This document shows, piece after piece, positions 7,790 through 17,367 of a DNA stretch of 64,000 nucleotides. Below the pieces are notes generated by a model. It ran no database searches. It was not told the DNA's origin and saw nothing but the letters and a program-made list of their open reading frames with translations. Position numbers and translations under genes: made by a program. Source of the stretch: Candidatus Poribacteria bacterium (GTDB taxonomy: Bacteria; Poribacteria; WGA-4E; JAJDTR01). The first letter of the stretch is position 1, and every line of letters starts with the position of its first letter. The stretch is taken from contig JAPPIK010000021.1 in NCBI GenBank assembly GCA_028820655.1, forward strand, positions 236,470 through 300,469, read 5' to 3'.

Positions 7790-9094
7790 ATGTATGTACT
7801 GAATCGTGCCTTAATTTTTCTTATATGTTCGCTTATGTTAATGGCGAATCCCGGTTTTGCCCAGTGGTTGCTTGTACCGATGGATCAAGTTCAAACCAAT
7901 CACCTCAAAGCCTACGGTTTGACCTATTGGACACTTCAAACCCCGCGTGAGTATAACGCAAAATGGCTGCTAAACTATCGTGGCGGTGCGTTTCTTCTTT
8001 CCGATTCGCCTGACGTGCAAACTCAGGCTGAGCAAATGGGAGTCAGTTTCGAGCTTATTTCCAATCTTGAATACGGCGGTATCCAAGCGGAGTTGGAAGG
8101 GAGAAACATGGACGAGATTCTCCTGGAGAAAGCGCCGAAGGTAGCTGTTTATGCCCCGCCCAATAATACGCCGTATCGCGATCCGTGGGATGATGCGGTA
8201 AAACTGGCATTGGATTATGCCCAAATACCGTACGATACGATTTGGGACGAACAGGTTGCCGCGGGTGTTTTATCACTGGCTGAATATGACTGGCTCCACC
8301 TGCACCACGAAGATTTCACCGGCCAACATGGAAAGTTCTATAGAGCTTACAGGAGCGAGGTTTGGTATCAACATCGTGTGCGGCTGTTTGAAGAAGCCGC
8401 TGCCAAAGCCGGATTCGATCGTGTGCCGAGCCACAAGGGATTCATTTCGCAGCGAATCCAAGATTATGTCGCCGGCGGAGGTTTTATTTTTGCAATGTGT
8501 TCGGCGCCTGAAACGCTCGACATTGCGTTCGCAACAAAAGCTGGGGACATTGATATAGTCGAGCCGGAGTTGGATGGCACGCCGCTCGATCCCAGCTACC
8601 AATCGCGGTTGGATTTTGAGCGTACCTTCGCGTTCGAAAATTTTAAGTTGTACACGGATCCAACTCGATATGAGTTCTCCAACATTGACAATCCGCAGCC
8701 CGACTTAAACCCATTGTCTGGTGTTGAAGATTTTGTGCTGTTTGAGTTTGCCGCCAAGCACGATCCGATACCTACGATGCTCACCCAGAACCATGTGAGT
8801 AAAGTTCGCGGTTACCTTGGGCAAACAACGTCATTCAATAAAGCCACAATCCGGGATACCGTGACAATTCTCGGCGACATCGAGGGGAGCAGGTACGCCA
8901 AGTACATTCACGGAAAATTGGGGAAGGGCACTTTCACCTTCCTCGGGGGTCACGATCCGGAAGATTACAGACACACCGTGGGCGAGGGCAAGATTCCAAC
9001 CAATCTCGATCTCCACAAACACTCACCTGGCTATCGACTCATTCTTAACAATATACTCTTTCCGGCGGCAAAGAAGAAGCCGCAAAAAACGTAA
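7790..9094 (+). CDS. Secreted conserved protein (family often labelled 'asparagine synthetase B')
   Basis: 434 residues with a clear signal peptide (cut after GFA at 24) and mature start QWLLVPMDQVQTNHLKAYG. This start, followed by WLLNYRGGAF, is typical of a Bacteroidetes/Ignavibacteria family that automatic pipelines often call asparagine synthetase B. None of the expected machinery is present: no N-terminal Cys nucleophile and no SGG-x-DS pyrophosphatase loop. Later parts (KVAVYAPPNN, then GGGFIFAMCSAPE) look like a class-I-glutamine-amidotransferase/ThuA-type alpha/beta fold. The protein is exported, which also argues against amino-acid synthesis. The gene follows the repeat/propeller gene by 32 bases, so the three genes from 4520 to 9094 look like one operon for envelope proteins. 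The function is unknown. Confidence 0.7.
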   Translation: MYVLNRALIFLICSLMLMANPGFAQWLLVPMDQVQTNHLKAYGLTYWTLQTPREYNAKWLLNYRGGAFLLSDSPDVQTQAEQMGVSFELISNLEYGGIQAELEGRNMDEILLEKAPKVAVYAPPNNTPYRDPWDDAVKLALDYAQIPYDTIWDEQVAAGVLSLAEYDWLHLHHEDFTGQHGKFYRAYRSEVWYQHRVRLFEEAAAKAGFDRVPSHKGFISQRIQDYVAGGGFIFAMCSAPETLDIAFATKAGDIDIVEPELDGTPLDPSYQSRLDFERTFAFENFKLYTDPTRYEFSNIDNPQPDLNPLSGVEDFVLFEFAAKHDPIPTMLTQNHVSKVRGYLGQTTSFNKATIRDTVTILGDIEGSRYAKYIHGKLGKGTFTFLGGHDPEDYRHTVGEGKIPTNLDLHKHSPGYRLILNNILFPAAKKKPQKT

Positions 9095-9602
9095 AACGTC
9101 TTAAGTTGACCTTCCTAAATTCTTGGTCATGCACCGCCAGCCGTGATTGAGAATAGTTGATGAATTGCGTAGAATTCGCAGCGCAATTTGACAAATCAAG
9201 CATACCAATAGGTAAAATGACCGATCCACTGACCGGATAGATTTAACGAGTAATGTGCGGATGCGATGGAGATTCCAAGGCGAGGATCAATCCAAACAGG
9301 AATAATCGACCAAACGAAAAACGATAGAGCGATTCACTGACCAACCGAGTGTAACACAAGTGCCGCAAAGATGCTCACAGGTCGGAGTGAGAGATTCCGG
9401 TTCGATAGCGGTTCCATGTTCTACACAAGTGCAGATTTGATGAATATTTCAACTGGAAGAACATAAGAAGCGAACATTTGTAGTGCGGATCGGCGGTGAG
9501 CGGAAAACCAAAATAATCCGCCGGCGTCCGTTCCGCAGAGATAGAAACTTCCCTCCCCAATCTACCGTATTCTCCATTGAATCTGCATTAATCTGACGAA
9601 TT
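9095..9602. other. Intergenic, 508 bases, no gene seen
   Basis: No supported reading frame, tRNA or hairpin terminator. It contains a short stretch resembling the dispersed repeat of this window (gcgatggagatt near 9264 followed by ggatcaat). The start codon at 9603 has no evident Shine-Dalgarno sequence. Confidence 0.4.
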
Positions 9603-11693
9603 ATGAAACTTACAACGTTGGCGACATGCAACCTCAATCAGTGGGCGCTGGATTTCGACGGCAATCTTGAGAGGATAATTGCATCCATTCAGATAGCCAA
9701 GAACAGCGGCGCGCGGTATCGGCTGGGACCTGAACTTGAAATCACGGGTTATGGTTGCGAGGATGCCTTCCTTGAAGATGACACCTTTCTGCATTCTTGG
9801 GAGTGCCTCGGTGAGATTCTCAAGAGTGATCTGACAGACGGGATTCTCTGCGACACCGGCATGCCCGTTATGCACAAAAATGTGCGGTACAATTGTAGAG
9901 TCTTCTTGCTGAACAGTAAGATTCTCTTCATCCGTCCTAAGCTTGTGCTTGCTGCCGATCACAACTATCGAGAACCTCGGTGGTTTGTTCCTTGGCAGTT
10001 GCGAGGCAAATTGGAACAACACTACCTCCCGAGGATGATTCGGGATATCACACGGCAGGCTACAGTCCCATTTGGCGATGGTGCAATTGCCACGCGAGAC
10101 ACCGCACTCGCGCCCGAAACCTGCGAGGAACTTTTCGCACCTGACAGCCCGCACATCTACCTTGGTCTCGATGGAGTCGAGATTATCGCGAACGGGTCCG
10201 GTTCGCATCACGTGCTGAGAAAACTGAATCAGCGCATTGACCTGATTCGCAGCGGCACTTCGAAAAGCGGAGGTGTCTATCTCTATGCCAATCAGAAGGG
10301 GTGCGACGGTGGGCGTCTTTTCTTTGATGGGTGTGCGCTGATTGCCGTCAACGGCGAGGTAGTGGCGCAGGGCCAACAATTTTCGATGCAAGATGTCGAG
10401 GTCATCACGGCCACGGTTAACCTCGAGGATGTTCGTTCATACCGCGGTGCCATGGTGAGCCGTTCCGTACAAGCAAGTCAATCTCAGCCCATACCGCGCG
10501 TCGATGTTAATTTTGATTTGACCGCAGAGCAATACAACTTGGCGCCTTCAGCGCCGCTCAAGGTGCGCTACCATTGCCCGCAAGAGGAGATTGCGTATGG
10601 ACCGAGTTGCTGGTTGTGGGATTACCTCAGACGGTCTGGCTCAAGAGGATATTTTCTGCCATTGTCCGGCGGTTCCGATAGTTCTTCCGTGGCAACCATA
10701 GTCGGTTCAATGTGTCGTGTGATAGTTAATGAAGCGGCGCAAGGAAATCAACAGGTCATTCAAGATGTTCGCAGGTTAACCGGAATGGAGGAAACCGATT
10801 ACGTCCCGTTGGACGCGCGTGAACTCGCAAACCACCTCCTCTACACGTGCTACATGGGTACGAAGAATAGTTCCAAAGCGACGCGAAGTCGGGCGAAGTC
10901 TTTGACGGATCAGATTGGCTCATTTCACTTGGACGCTAATATTGATACGATTGTGGCCGCTATGTATGAACTCTTTGTGCGCCTGACGGGAAAAGCGCCC
11001 CGATTCAAAGTCGAAGGAGGCACAAATGACGAAAACGCCGCCTTGCAAAACATCCAGGCGCGTCTGCGCATGGTACTTTCATATTTCCTGGCACAGCTAT
11101 TGCCCTGGATGAGAGGCAAACAGGGAGGACTGCTGGTATTGGGAACTGCCAATGTGGATGAGAGTTTACGGGGTTACCTTACTAAGTACGATTGCAGCAG
11201 CGCGGATATCAACCCGATAGGCGCCATTAGCAAAACCGACCTCCGCTCGTTTCTGCGTTGGGCCGTGGACAATCTTGGATACAGCGCCCTCAACGACATT
11301 ATAGAGGCGGCACCGACCGCCGAATTGGAACCGCTGACCGAAACGCACGTGCAGGAAGATGAAGCGGACATGGGCATGACTTATGCCGAACTCAGCCGAT
11401 TCGGGAGATTACGAAAAATCCATCGCTGTGGTCCCGTGAGCATGTTTGAAAGGCTGGTCCACGAATGGTCGCATCTTGCGCCCGGCGAGGTTGCCGTCAA
11501 AGTTAAGAGATTCTTTCGATATTACGCCGTCAATCGTCACAAGATGACAACCCTCACACCGTCTTATCATGCCGAATCATACTCTCCGGACGACAATAGA
11601 TTCGATCTCAGACAGTTCCTCTACAACGTACGGTGGACGTGGCAATTTCACAAAATGGATGAGCTTGTGGACAAAATGCAAAGGAAACAATGA
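9603..11693 (+). CDS. nadE: Glutamine-dependent NAD+ synthetase, eukaryote-type
   Basis: 696 residues. It converts nicotinate adenine dinucleotide to NAD+ using ATP and ammonia from glutamine. The N-terminal glutaminase is a nitrilase-fold domain with the Glu-Lys-Cys triad visible as Glu44 ([10 protein letters not shown]), Lys113 (RPKLVLA) and Cys174 (PETCEEL). The C-terminal synthetase domain has the ATP pyrophosphatase loop [10 protein letters not shown] (353-361) and the [16 protein letters not shown] stretch. Length and sequence run in close parallel to animal and fungal NADSYN1/QNS1, for example [23 protein letters not shown] and KVKRFF. Many bacteria have a shorter enzyme or a less similar two-domain form. 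It is followed after 7 bases by the Wzi-like gene. Confidence 0.95.
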   Translation: MKLTTLATCNLNQWALDFDGNLERIIASIQIAKNSGARYRLGPELEITGYGCEDAFLEDDTFLHSWECLGEILKSDLTDGILCDTGMPVMHKNVRYNCRVFLLNSKILFIRPKLVLAADHNYREPRWFVPWQLRGKLEQHYLPRMIRDITRQATVPFGDGAIATRDTALAPETCEELFAPDSPHIYLGLDGVEIIANGSGSHHVLRKLNQRIDLIRSGTSKSGGVYLYANQKGCDGGRLFFDGCALIAVNGEVVAQGQQFSMQDVEVITATVNLEDVRSYRGAMVSRSVQASQSQPIPRVDVNFDLTAEQYNLAPSAPLKVRYHCPQEEIAYGPSCWLWDYLRRSGSRGYFLPLSGGSDSSSVATIVGSMCRVIVNEAAQGNQQVIQDVRRLTGMEETDYVPLDARELANHLLYTCYMGTKNSSKATRSRAKSLTDQIGSFHLDANIDTIVAAMYELFVRLTGKAPRFKVEGGTNDENAALQNIQARLRMVLSYFLAQLLPWMRGKQGGLLVLGTANVDESLRGYLTKYDCSSADINPIGAISKTDLRSFLRWAVDNLGYSALNDIIEAAPTAELEPLTETHVQEDEADMGMTYAELSRFGRLRKIHRCGPVSMFERLVHEWSHLAPGEVAVKVKRFFRYYAVNRHKMTTLTPSYHAESYSPDDNRFDLRQFLYNVRWTWQFHKMDELVDKMQRKQ

Positions 11694-11700
11694 ACGTGAG

Positions 11701-13353
11701 ATGACAATGGGGCTAAACCGAGCATGCATTAAATCCTACAAGCGTTCAATTGCGCCTCGTTCTACAGGCAGGTTGATTGCATTGCAATGTGTATCATATG
11801 CTGCGTACTGCCTTCGACTCCTCATCTTTAGCGCAGGCGTTATTGCATTCTCCTTCTTTCCGGTAAGTGCGGTCACTGCTGCACCGGACGCGGTTCTCCA
11901 ATTCGACGAATGGGTGAACTTTACTCTGGAAAAAATGGAGACCGACGGCGTTACGGGAGGTTTTCACCGCCACACGCGTCCCCGCACACGCCGCCAAATT
12001 GCAGAGGTCATTCGTCGCGCACAGCGTCGAATTGCAGACGGCACGAGTAGACCACCCGCCATAACAATAGAACTTCTCGAAAAATTGGAGCGTGAATTTG
12101 CCCCTGAACTAGACCGCATGTCCGGTCAAGACGATGCGGGGGGATTTCGCGCTCGCGGCGCCATCCAGTTAAGGAGTACGCGGGACAATTCGGAAATAGG
12201 TCCCGCGTATGAAGGCGCATTTTCCTATGATGCGGGCGGGTGGATGACGTTCTATCAAGAATTTGAGGTGGCGGATTTTCCGGAGAAATACCCTCTCCAC
12301 GGCAGCACTGCCTCGAAATATTTAAAGCCGTGGCGCGGGGATTTTACCGCGGACTTCAAAAGAGTTTTCCTGCGGTTTCCGATTTCCAGATTTGAAATGC
12401 TCGTTGGCCGCGATCAACTCTTCTGGGGCACGGGGTTCCGAGGAGCCGTTGGAATATCTGATGAATCGCCCCCATTCAATCTCATTTTATTGACCGGAAG
12501 ATTCGGTAAAATCAGAGGATTGTCATTTACGGCACAGCTCGACCAGATTTGGCACGACGAGGGACCTCGCCGCTATTTGGCGAGTCGATATCTGGCAGGT
12601 CACCGTCTGGATTATCAAATCAACGACCGTGTCGAGGTCGGAGTCACGGAACTGATCGTGTACGGTGGAGAATCACGACGGCTCGAATGGGTTTATTTCA
12701 ATCCCATCCTTCCGTATTATGCCAGCCAATTCAATGCCGACGAGGACGACAACGTCATGTTTCTTTTCGAGGGCGCGGTTCGTCCGGTTGATGGGTTTCG
12801 CTTGTACGGCGAATTACTAATGGATGATGTTCACTACATAAAGGCGGATGACCCGAATGCTATAGCCTGGCTGGGGGGACTGGAATGGAATCGCATACTC
12901 GAATCACGGCGACTGGGAATTCGCGCCGAGTTCGCGCGTGTTAACCGATGGGCGTACACACACCTCATTCAAGAACATCAGTTTACCCATTTCGGTTCGA
13001 TTATCGGGCACGGGATTGGGGTAGACGCGGATGTCAATTATGTTGAAGGATACTATCTGATAAACGCCGATACACGAGTGAATCTGTTTATTGAGATGGA
13101 ACGCCAAGGCGAGGCGGGAGTTGAAGACCGTTATACGGGCGAGGATTTTCGATCGATCTCGTTTCCATCCGGTACGGTTGAACGCCGACACGGCTTCGGG
13201 TTTCAGTTAGTGTATGAACCGATTCGCGCTTGGCAATTGGATGTAACGTATCAACACGCCTATACTGTGAACAAGGATAGCCAAGACGGGATGAATCAAA
13301 ACTCTAATCATCTTGAGTTTCAGTTCCGATATCTTTGGGAACGAGGCTTTTAG
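11701..13353 (+). CDS. Wzi-like outer-membrane beta-barrel protein
   Basis: 550 residues from ATG 11701, seven bases after nadE; an ATG at 11707 is also possible. An N-terminal hydrophobic stretch at about 25-50 ends in AVTAA and looks like a long signal peptide. The following helical segment (LEKMETDGVTGG, RRQIAEVIRRAQ) and the barrel with alternating aromatic strands match the capsule-assembly Wzi family. So does the signature GRDQLFWGTGFRGAVGIS followed by PPFNLILLTGRF. The last residue is Phe, as in many outer-membrane barrels. Wzi proteins tether capsule polysaccharide at the cell surface, but in phyla outside the Proteobacteria their exact role is unclear. No capsule synthesis genes are in the window. 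Confidence 0.7.
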   Translation: MTMGLNRACIKSYKRSIAPRSTGRLIALQCVSYAAYCLRLLIFSAGVIAFSFFPVSAVTAAPDAVLQFDEWVNFTLEKMETDGVTGGFHRHTRPRTRRQIAEVIRRAQRRIADGTSRPPAITIELLEKLEREFAPELDRMSGQDDAGGFRARGAIQLRSTRDNSEIGPAYEGAFSYDAGGWMTFYQEFEVADFPEKYPLHGSTASKYLKPWRGDFTADFKRVFLRFPISRFEMLVGRDQLFWGTGFRGAVGISDESPPFNLILLTGRFGKIRGLSFTAQLDQIWHDEGPRRYLASRYLAGHRLDYQINDRVEVGVTELIVYGGESRRLEWVYFNPILPYYASQFNADEDDNVMFLFEGAVRPVDGFRLYGELLMDDVHYIKADDPNAIAWLGGLEWNRILESRRLGIRAEFARVNRWAYTHLIQEHQFTHFGSIIGHGIGVDADVNYVEGYYLINADTRVNLFIEMERQGEAGVEDRYTGEDFRSISFPSGTVERRHGFGFQLVYEPIRAWQLDVTYQHAYTVNKDSQDGMNQNSNHLEFQFRYLWERGF

Positions 13354-13778
13354 CGCATCCTGATGCTTGTAGGACGACGGGCGCACTAGGACAAAGACGC
13401 TCTGTCAGGTGCACATTCGAACAGAATCTCCCTGGTGCCAATCAGGGACTCAATCATACAGACAGGATATATTAAACATCGGGCGTTATATTCCTCGTCA
13501 TCGAAACGCGTAGGTGTCCGTGTGGAACCAGGCGCATCCCGTGAATTTGCGCAGTCAGAATAGCGAGTGGCGAGAAAACGAGTTGGTATTTTTTCGACGA
13601 TACGTTATAATATCTTTGTAGACGATTGGACGACAACTTTGAGTTCCGGATGGCATGACCGAGTGTTGCGCGCACACGCACACTGGGCATGATTGGGGCC
13701 ATGGTAAACCGCAATTCAATTGATGGAGCATCCACAACCTGATATCTTAAACGCTATACTGTAAACTCAAGAGGTGAT
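13354..13778. other. Intergenic, 425 bases, with one promoter
   Basis: No supported coding frame. A promoter-like pair is present at 13583-13611 and a possible second -10 (tatact, 13755-13760) sits close to the next gene. The region also has a short fragment (gaatagcgagtggcgag near 13556) that resembles the dispersed repeat found elsewhere in the window. Confidence 0.4.
13583..13611 (+). promoter_or_regulatory. Sigma-70-like promoter upstream of the purF region
   Basis: TTGGTA (13583-13588), a 17-base spacer, TATAAT (13606-13611). It reads toward the membrane protein gene at 13779 and, through it, possibly purF. Confidence 0.55.
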
Positions 13779-14330
13779 ATGTCTCGAAAAAATAAGATTC
13801 TTTTGACGCTCAGCCAAGTCGGTTTGGGAGCTGTTGTTGGTTTGGTTGGCGGCGGGCTTTGTCTTTTCATCTTTGAGAAATTCCTCTGGGGAGTGGTAAT
13901 TGCGGATCGCGTGCAGCATGGGTTTTGGGTTGGACTACTTCTGCTGATTTCTTTTTCTGTGACGTATGGTGCGGCGGTCGCCGGAGTTGCCGAGAGTGTT
14001 CGGTTCGCCGGACGCAAATTTGGCGTCTACATTAGTCGCAAGGGAACGTACCAAGGTGCTTTTCTTGGAGCTCCTGCAATTGTTGCCCTTATGTCATTAC
14101 TTAACATTCAATGGGCGGAGTTAATCCCGCAAAATCTGCTTATCTCACTTCTTTTACCCATATTTAGGGCTCTCGCCTTTCTAATCTCTTTGCCGCTTCG
14201 TGTTCTGCTACTGTTGAAATTCCCTCCCGAACTTTTGTACATACTTGCGGCGCCAATTGGTGCGATTCTCGGATACCGACTGAGCCGGAGTACAAACAAA
14301 GAAACAGAATCTCTCGCGGGCGACGATTAA
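13779..14330 (+). CDS. Multi-pass membrane protein of unknown function
   Basis: 183 residues. The start is fixed by gaggtg (13771-13776) just upstream of the ATG. There are about four to five hydrophobic segments, at roughly 10-33, 45-70, 92-107, 115-145 and 150-166, with glycine-rich helices (GLGAVVGLVGGGL), basic loops and a charged C-terminal tail. No known motif was seen. It lies 75 bases upstream of purF in the same direction, so it may be part of the same transcript, though nothing in the sequence ties it to purine synthesis. Confidence 0.7.
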   Translation: MSRKNKILLTLSQVGLGAVVGLVGGGLCLFIFEKFLWGVVIADRVQHGFWVGLLLLISFSVTYGAAVAGVAESVRFAGRKFGVYISRKGTYQGAFLGAPAIVALMSLLNIQWAELIPQNLLISLLLPIFRALAFLISLPLRVLLLLKFPPELLYILAAPIGAILGYRLSRSTNKETESLAGDD

Positions 14331-14405
14331 GACATTCCTGGCTGTTGGCGGGAATACGGACTTGCGATTGGGACTGATTCGCTAACAGAATGGAGCACTC
14401 CCTGA

Positions 14406-15839
14406 ATGCAGTATCTTGATGAGAGCGATGACAAACCGAGAGATGAGTGCGGTGTTTTCGGAATTTTCGGACATCCTAGAGCAGCCGAGTTGACCTATCT
14501 AGGTTTACGCGCACTTCAACATCGTGGTCAGGAAAGTGCCGGAATTGCCGCATCAAGTAGAGAAGAATTCCGCCACCATTTGGGAATGGGGCTCGTTGAC
14601 CACGTTTTCAATCCGGAAAATCTGTCCAAGCTGGAGGGGTATGTCGCTATTGGGCATAACCGCTATTCGACAGCGGGTAGCAGCAATCTCGAAAACGCCC
14701 AACCACTCATTCGGACATACAAAGGCGGCCCACTGGCGATTGCTCACAACGGGAACCTTGTGAACGCATCGCGGGTGCGGAGTAATCTGGTCGATACAGG
14801 GTCCATCTTCCATTCAACAACGGATACCGAGGTGCTCGCCCATTTGGTGGCGCGGTCATCGCAGCAGAACTTGGAAGATCGTGTTGTTGACGCATTGAAG
14901 GAAGTCCGGGGAGCGTACTCTATTCTCGTAATGAGTAAGGCTATTCTGATCGCCGCTCGAGATCCCTACGCTTTTCGACCTCTCTGGCTCGGACGTCTGA
15001 ATGATGCTTATGTGCTTGCCTCGGAAACCTGCGCGTTTGATGTCATTGAAGCCGAAACCGTCCGTGAGATCGAACCGGGCGAGATCGTTACTATTACCAC
15101 CGCTAGGCGCGAACCGACATCATTCAGATTTCATGATCGTATGCCCAACCTGTCGCAATGTATATTCGAATACATTTATCTCGCCCGACCCGATAGCCTG
15201 GTTTTCGGCGAATTGGTCAATCGCCCACGGCGCGAACTTGGACGCCAACTGGCGCGGGAATGTCCTGCCGATGCCGACGTGGTAATATCTGTCCCAGATT
15301 CGGCGACGCTCGCGGCTCTCGGCTACTCCGAAGAATCGGGAATCCCTTTTGATATGGGGTTATACCGTAACTCCTTCGTTGGACGATCATTCATGCATCC
15401 GTCCCACCAAATGCGCGAACTCATGGTCAAGGTGAAGTTGAATCCGATACGGAGCATACTCGACGGGAAACGCGTTGCCGTGATTGATGACTCTATTATG
15501 CGAGGCCCGACTTCGCGCCAACTCGTGAAACTCATACGCGAGGGCGGGGCGCGGGAAGTTCATGTGCGCATTGCATCCCCTCCCAATAGATTTCCGTGTT
15601 TTTACGGTGTGGACACACCAACTCGGAAGGAGCTGATTGCGAGTTCCCATACCGTAGACGAGATTCGGAAATACATTCGAGCGGACAGTCTGGGCTATCT
15701 CAGCACGGAGGGATTGCTCAAAGGCGTCAAGTCCGGCAGCGATTTCTGTACAGCATGCTTTGATGGTAAGTATCCGGTCGAATTCAGCGGTGAGGGGAGT
15801 AGCCAACTTTCCTTGGGGCTCGCGGAAGAAAGCATGTGA
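14406..15839 (+). CDS. purF: Amidophosphoribosyltransferase
   Basis: 477 residues. It catalyses the first committed step of purine synthesis: PRPP plus glutamine to phosphoribosylamine. The Ntn-type glutaminase begins at DECGVFGI, with nucleophile Cys15 after a 14-residue leader, so it is the propeptide-processed (Bacillus-type) class. The PRPP loop is AVIDDSIMRGPTSRQL near 358-372. Four cysteines at 252 (QCIFEY), 398 (FPCFYG), 448 and 451 (FCTACF) match the 4Fe-4S ligands of that class. The start is the ATG nearest the conserved site; the Shine-Dalgarno is weak. purM follows after one small gene. Confidence 0.97.
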   Translation: MQYLDESDDKPRDECGVFGIFGHPRAAELTYLGLRALQHRGQESAGIAASSREEFRHHLGMGLVDHVFNPENLSKLEGYVAIGHNRYSTAGSSNLENAQPLIRTYKGGPLAIAHNGNLVNASRVRSNLVDTGSIFHSTTDTEVLAHLVARSSQQNLEDRVVDALKEVRGAYSILVMSKAILIAARDPYAFRPLWLGRLNDAYVLASETCAFDVIEAETVREIEPGEIVTITTARREPTSFRFHDRMPNLSQCIFEYIYLARPDSLVFGELVNRPRRELGRQLARECPADADVVISVPDSATLAALGYSEESGIPFDMGLYRNSFVGRSFMHPSHQMRELMVKVKLNPIRSILDGKRVAVIDDSIMRGPTSRQLVKLIREGGAREVHVRIASPPNRFPCFYGVDTPTRKELIASSHTVDEIRKYIRADSLGYLSTEGLLKGVKSGSDFCTACFDGKYPVEFSGEGSSQLSLGLAEESM

Positions 15840-15917
15840 TCGGTTTATTGACAAGGTTTGACGATACGAGAAGCGCGAGTACACGGTTAGATCATCGGAA
15901 AACCACGGAGGCTGTTC

Positions 15918-16277
15918 GTGCGTCGTCGGTTAAAGCGCAGCATTCGAAATAACTATTTCATACCGAGTTCGAAGACCTTCAAACAGGTGTATTCGGATCA
16001 GGGGCGGTACACGATGTATGCGCTTATCATTTGTGCGATAATTGGCATGGCGATGAGTAGACTGTTGCAACCGGTTATCCCCAAACTTAACCCGACCATT
16101 GCCAAAAGTAGTGTATCCGACGTGGCGAATCTGATCGCCTTTGGGTTCTGTGCGATTCTACTGGTAATTCTGCTCTTGAACATGAAATCCATCATGAAAG
16201 TCATTATGTCGGCAAATGAGAGACGTCGCTTAAAGGCTTTTAACGAAAAACGAAAATCGAATCGAACGAATGACTGA
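15918..16277 (+). CDS. Small two-TM membrane protein between purF and purM
   Basis: 119 residues starting at GTG 15918, with ggagg (15907-15911) at correct spacing. A very basic N-terminus (MRRRLKRSIR) is followed by two hydrophobic segments at about 33-52 and 70-88, then a basic tail (NERRRLKAFNEKRKS). I do not recognise a family. The stop codon overlaps the purM start by eight bases, so the two are translationally coupled and the gene belongs to the pur operon by position. Its role is unknown. Confidence 0.72.
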   Translation: MRRRLKRSIRNNYFIPSSKTFKQVYSDQGRYTMYALIICAIIGMAMSRLLQPVIPKLNPTIAKSSVSDVANLIAFGFCAILLVILLLNMKSIMKVIMSANERRRLKAFNEKRKSNRTND

Positions 16278-17310
16278 ACCGGGATTGACCTATGCTGGCG
16301 CTGGTGTTTCGTTTAGCGCGAAAGAAGAAACCACCGACCGGCTGAAGCGCATTCTTCAATCGACCTATCGCCCCGAGGTATTGAGCGAAGTTGGGCATTT
16401 TGGAGGGCTTTTCGCGCTCGGCAACTACGACGAACCTGTCTTGGTTTCAAGCACGGACAGCGTCGGTACGAAACTTAAAATCGCGTTTATGACCGGACGC
16501 CACGGTTCTGTCGGGTTTGACATCGTTGCTCATTGCGCGAATGATATCCTCGTTCAGGGAGCGAAACCGCTGTTTTTCTTGGATTATATCGGCACGAGCA
16601 AATTGAATCCGGACGTAGTGGAACAAATTGTTGACGGGCTCGCAGCGGGATGTCGGGAGATCGGTTGTGCGTTGATCGGCGGCGAAACGGCTGAGTTGCC
16701 GGAATTCTATAGGGAGGGCGAATACGACCTTGTTGGGACAATCGTAGGCGTGGTAGAACGGTCCGGTGTAATCACCGGAGATGAGATACATCCGGGGGAC
16801 CAATTGATCGGTCTCCCTTCACTCGGGCTGCATACGAACGGTTTCTCACTCGCCCGCCGGATTTTGCTGGATGTTTGCGGCTACAATCACGACGACTATA
16901 TCCCTGAATTTGGAATGACGCTGGGGGAGGAATTGCTCAAGAATCATAAGTGCTATGTTAGTCCTATTCTCAAACTGCGAAAGCACTGCGGCATTAAAGG
17001 CATGGCACACATCACGGGCGGTGGTTTGCCGGGAAATCTTGTTCGTATATTGCCTCCGAACCGCTCCGCTATAGTCTACAAAAGCAGGTGGGCGATTCCG
17101 CCAATTTTTGGGTTACTGCAGGAAAAAGGACACGTCGAGTCGGACGAAATGTACCGCGTTTTCAATATGGGAATTGGCTTGGTGCTGGTAGTATCACGGG
17201 TCCAAGCGGACGCGGCGGTTGACATGTTAAGCGAATCCGGGGAGTCTCCGTTCCGCATCGGCGAAATTGTTGAGGGAAAGACGCAAGTTCAATTGGTCGA
17301 GAAGGGTTAA
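16270..17310 (+). CDS. purM: Phosphoribosylformylglycinamidine cyclo-ligase (AIR synthetase)
   Basis: 346 residues, standard length. It closes FGAM to AIR with ATP in step 5 of purine synthesis. Family signatures seen: TYAGAGVSF at the N-terminus, STDSVGTKLKIA, the AHCANDILVQGAKPLFFLDY motif, IGGETAELPEFY and HITGGGLPGNLVR. The start overlaps the preceding membrane protein gene. The gene converges on folD, with only 57 bases between the two stops. Confidence 0.97.
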   Translation: MTEPGLTYAGAGVSFSAKEETTDRLKRILQSTYRPEVLSEVGHFGGLFALGNYDEPVLVSSTDSVGTKLKIAFMTGRHGSVGFDIVAHCANDILVQGAKPLFFLDYIGTSKLNPDVVEQIVDGLAAGCREIGCALIGGETAELPEFYREGEYDLVGTIVGVVERSGVITGDEIHPGDQLIGLPSLGLHTNGFSLARRILLDVCGYNHDDYIPEFGMTLGEELLKNHKCYVSPILKLRKHCGIKGMAHITGGGLPGNLVRILPPNRSAIVYKSRWAIPPIFGLLQEKGHVESDEMYRVFNMGIGLVLVVSRVQADAAVDMLSESGESPFRIGEIVEGKTQVQLVEKG

Positions 17311-17367
17311 GGACCTCGCAATTTCTATGACAAGCGATGGCACACCATTGGCTCATTCCTACATCCA

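Noticed and set aside
9588..10391. 267-codon minus frame opposite nadE
   Set aside because: Long but antisense to the highly conserved glutaminase domain; a shadow frame with no motif.
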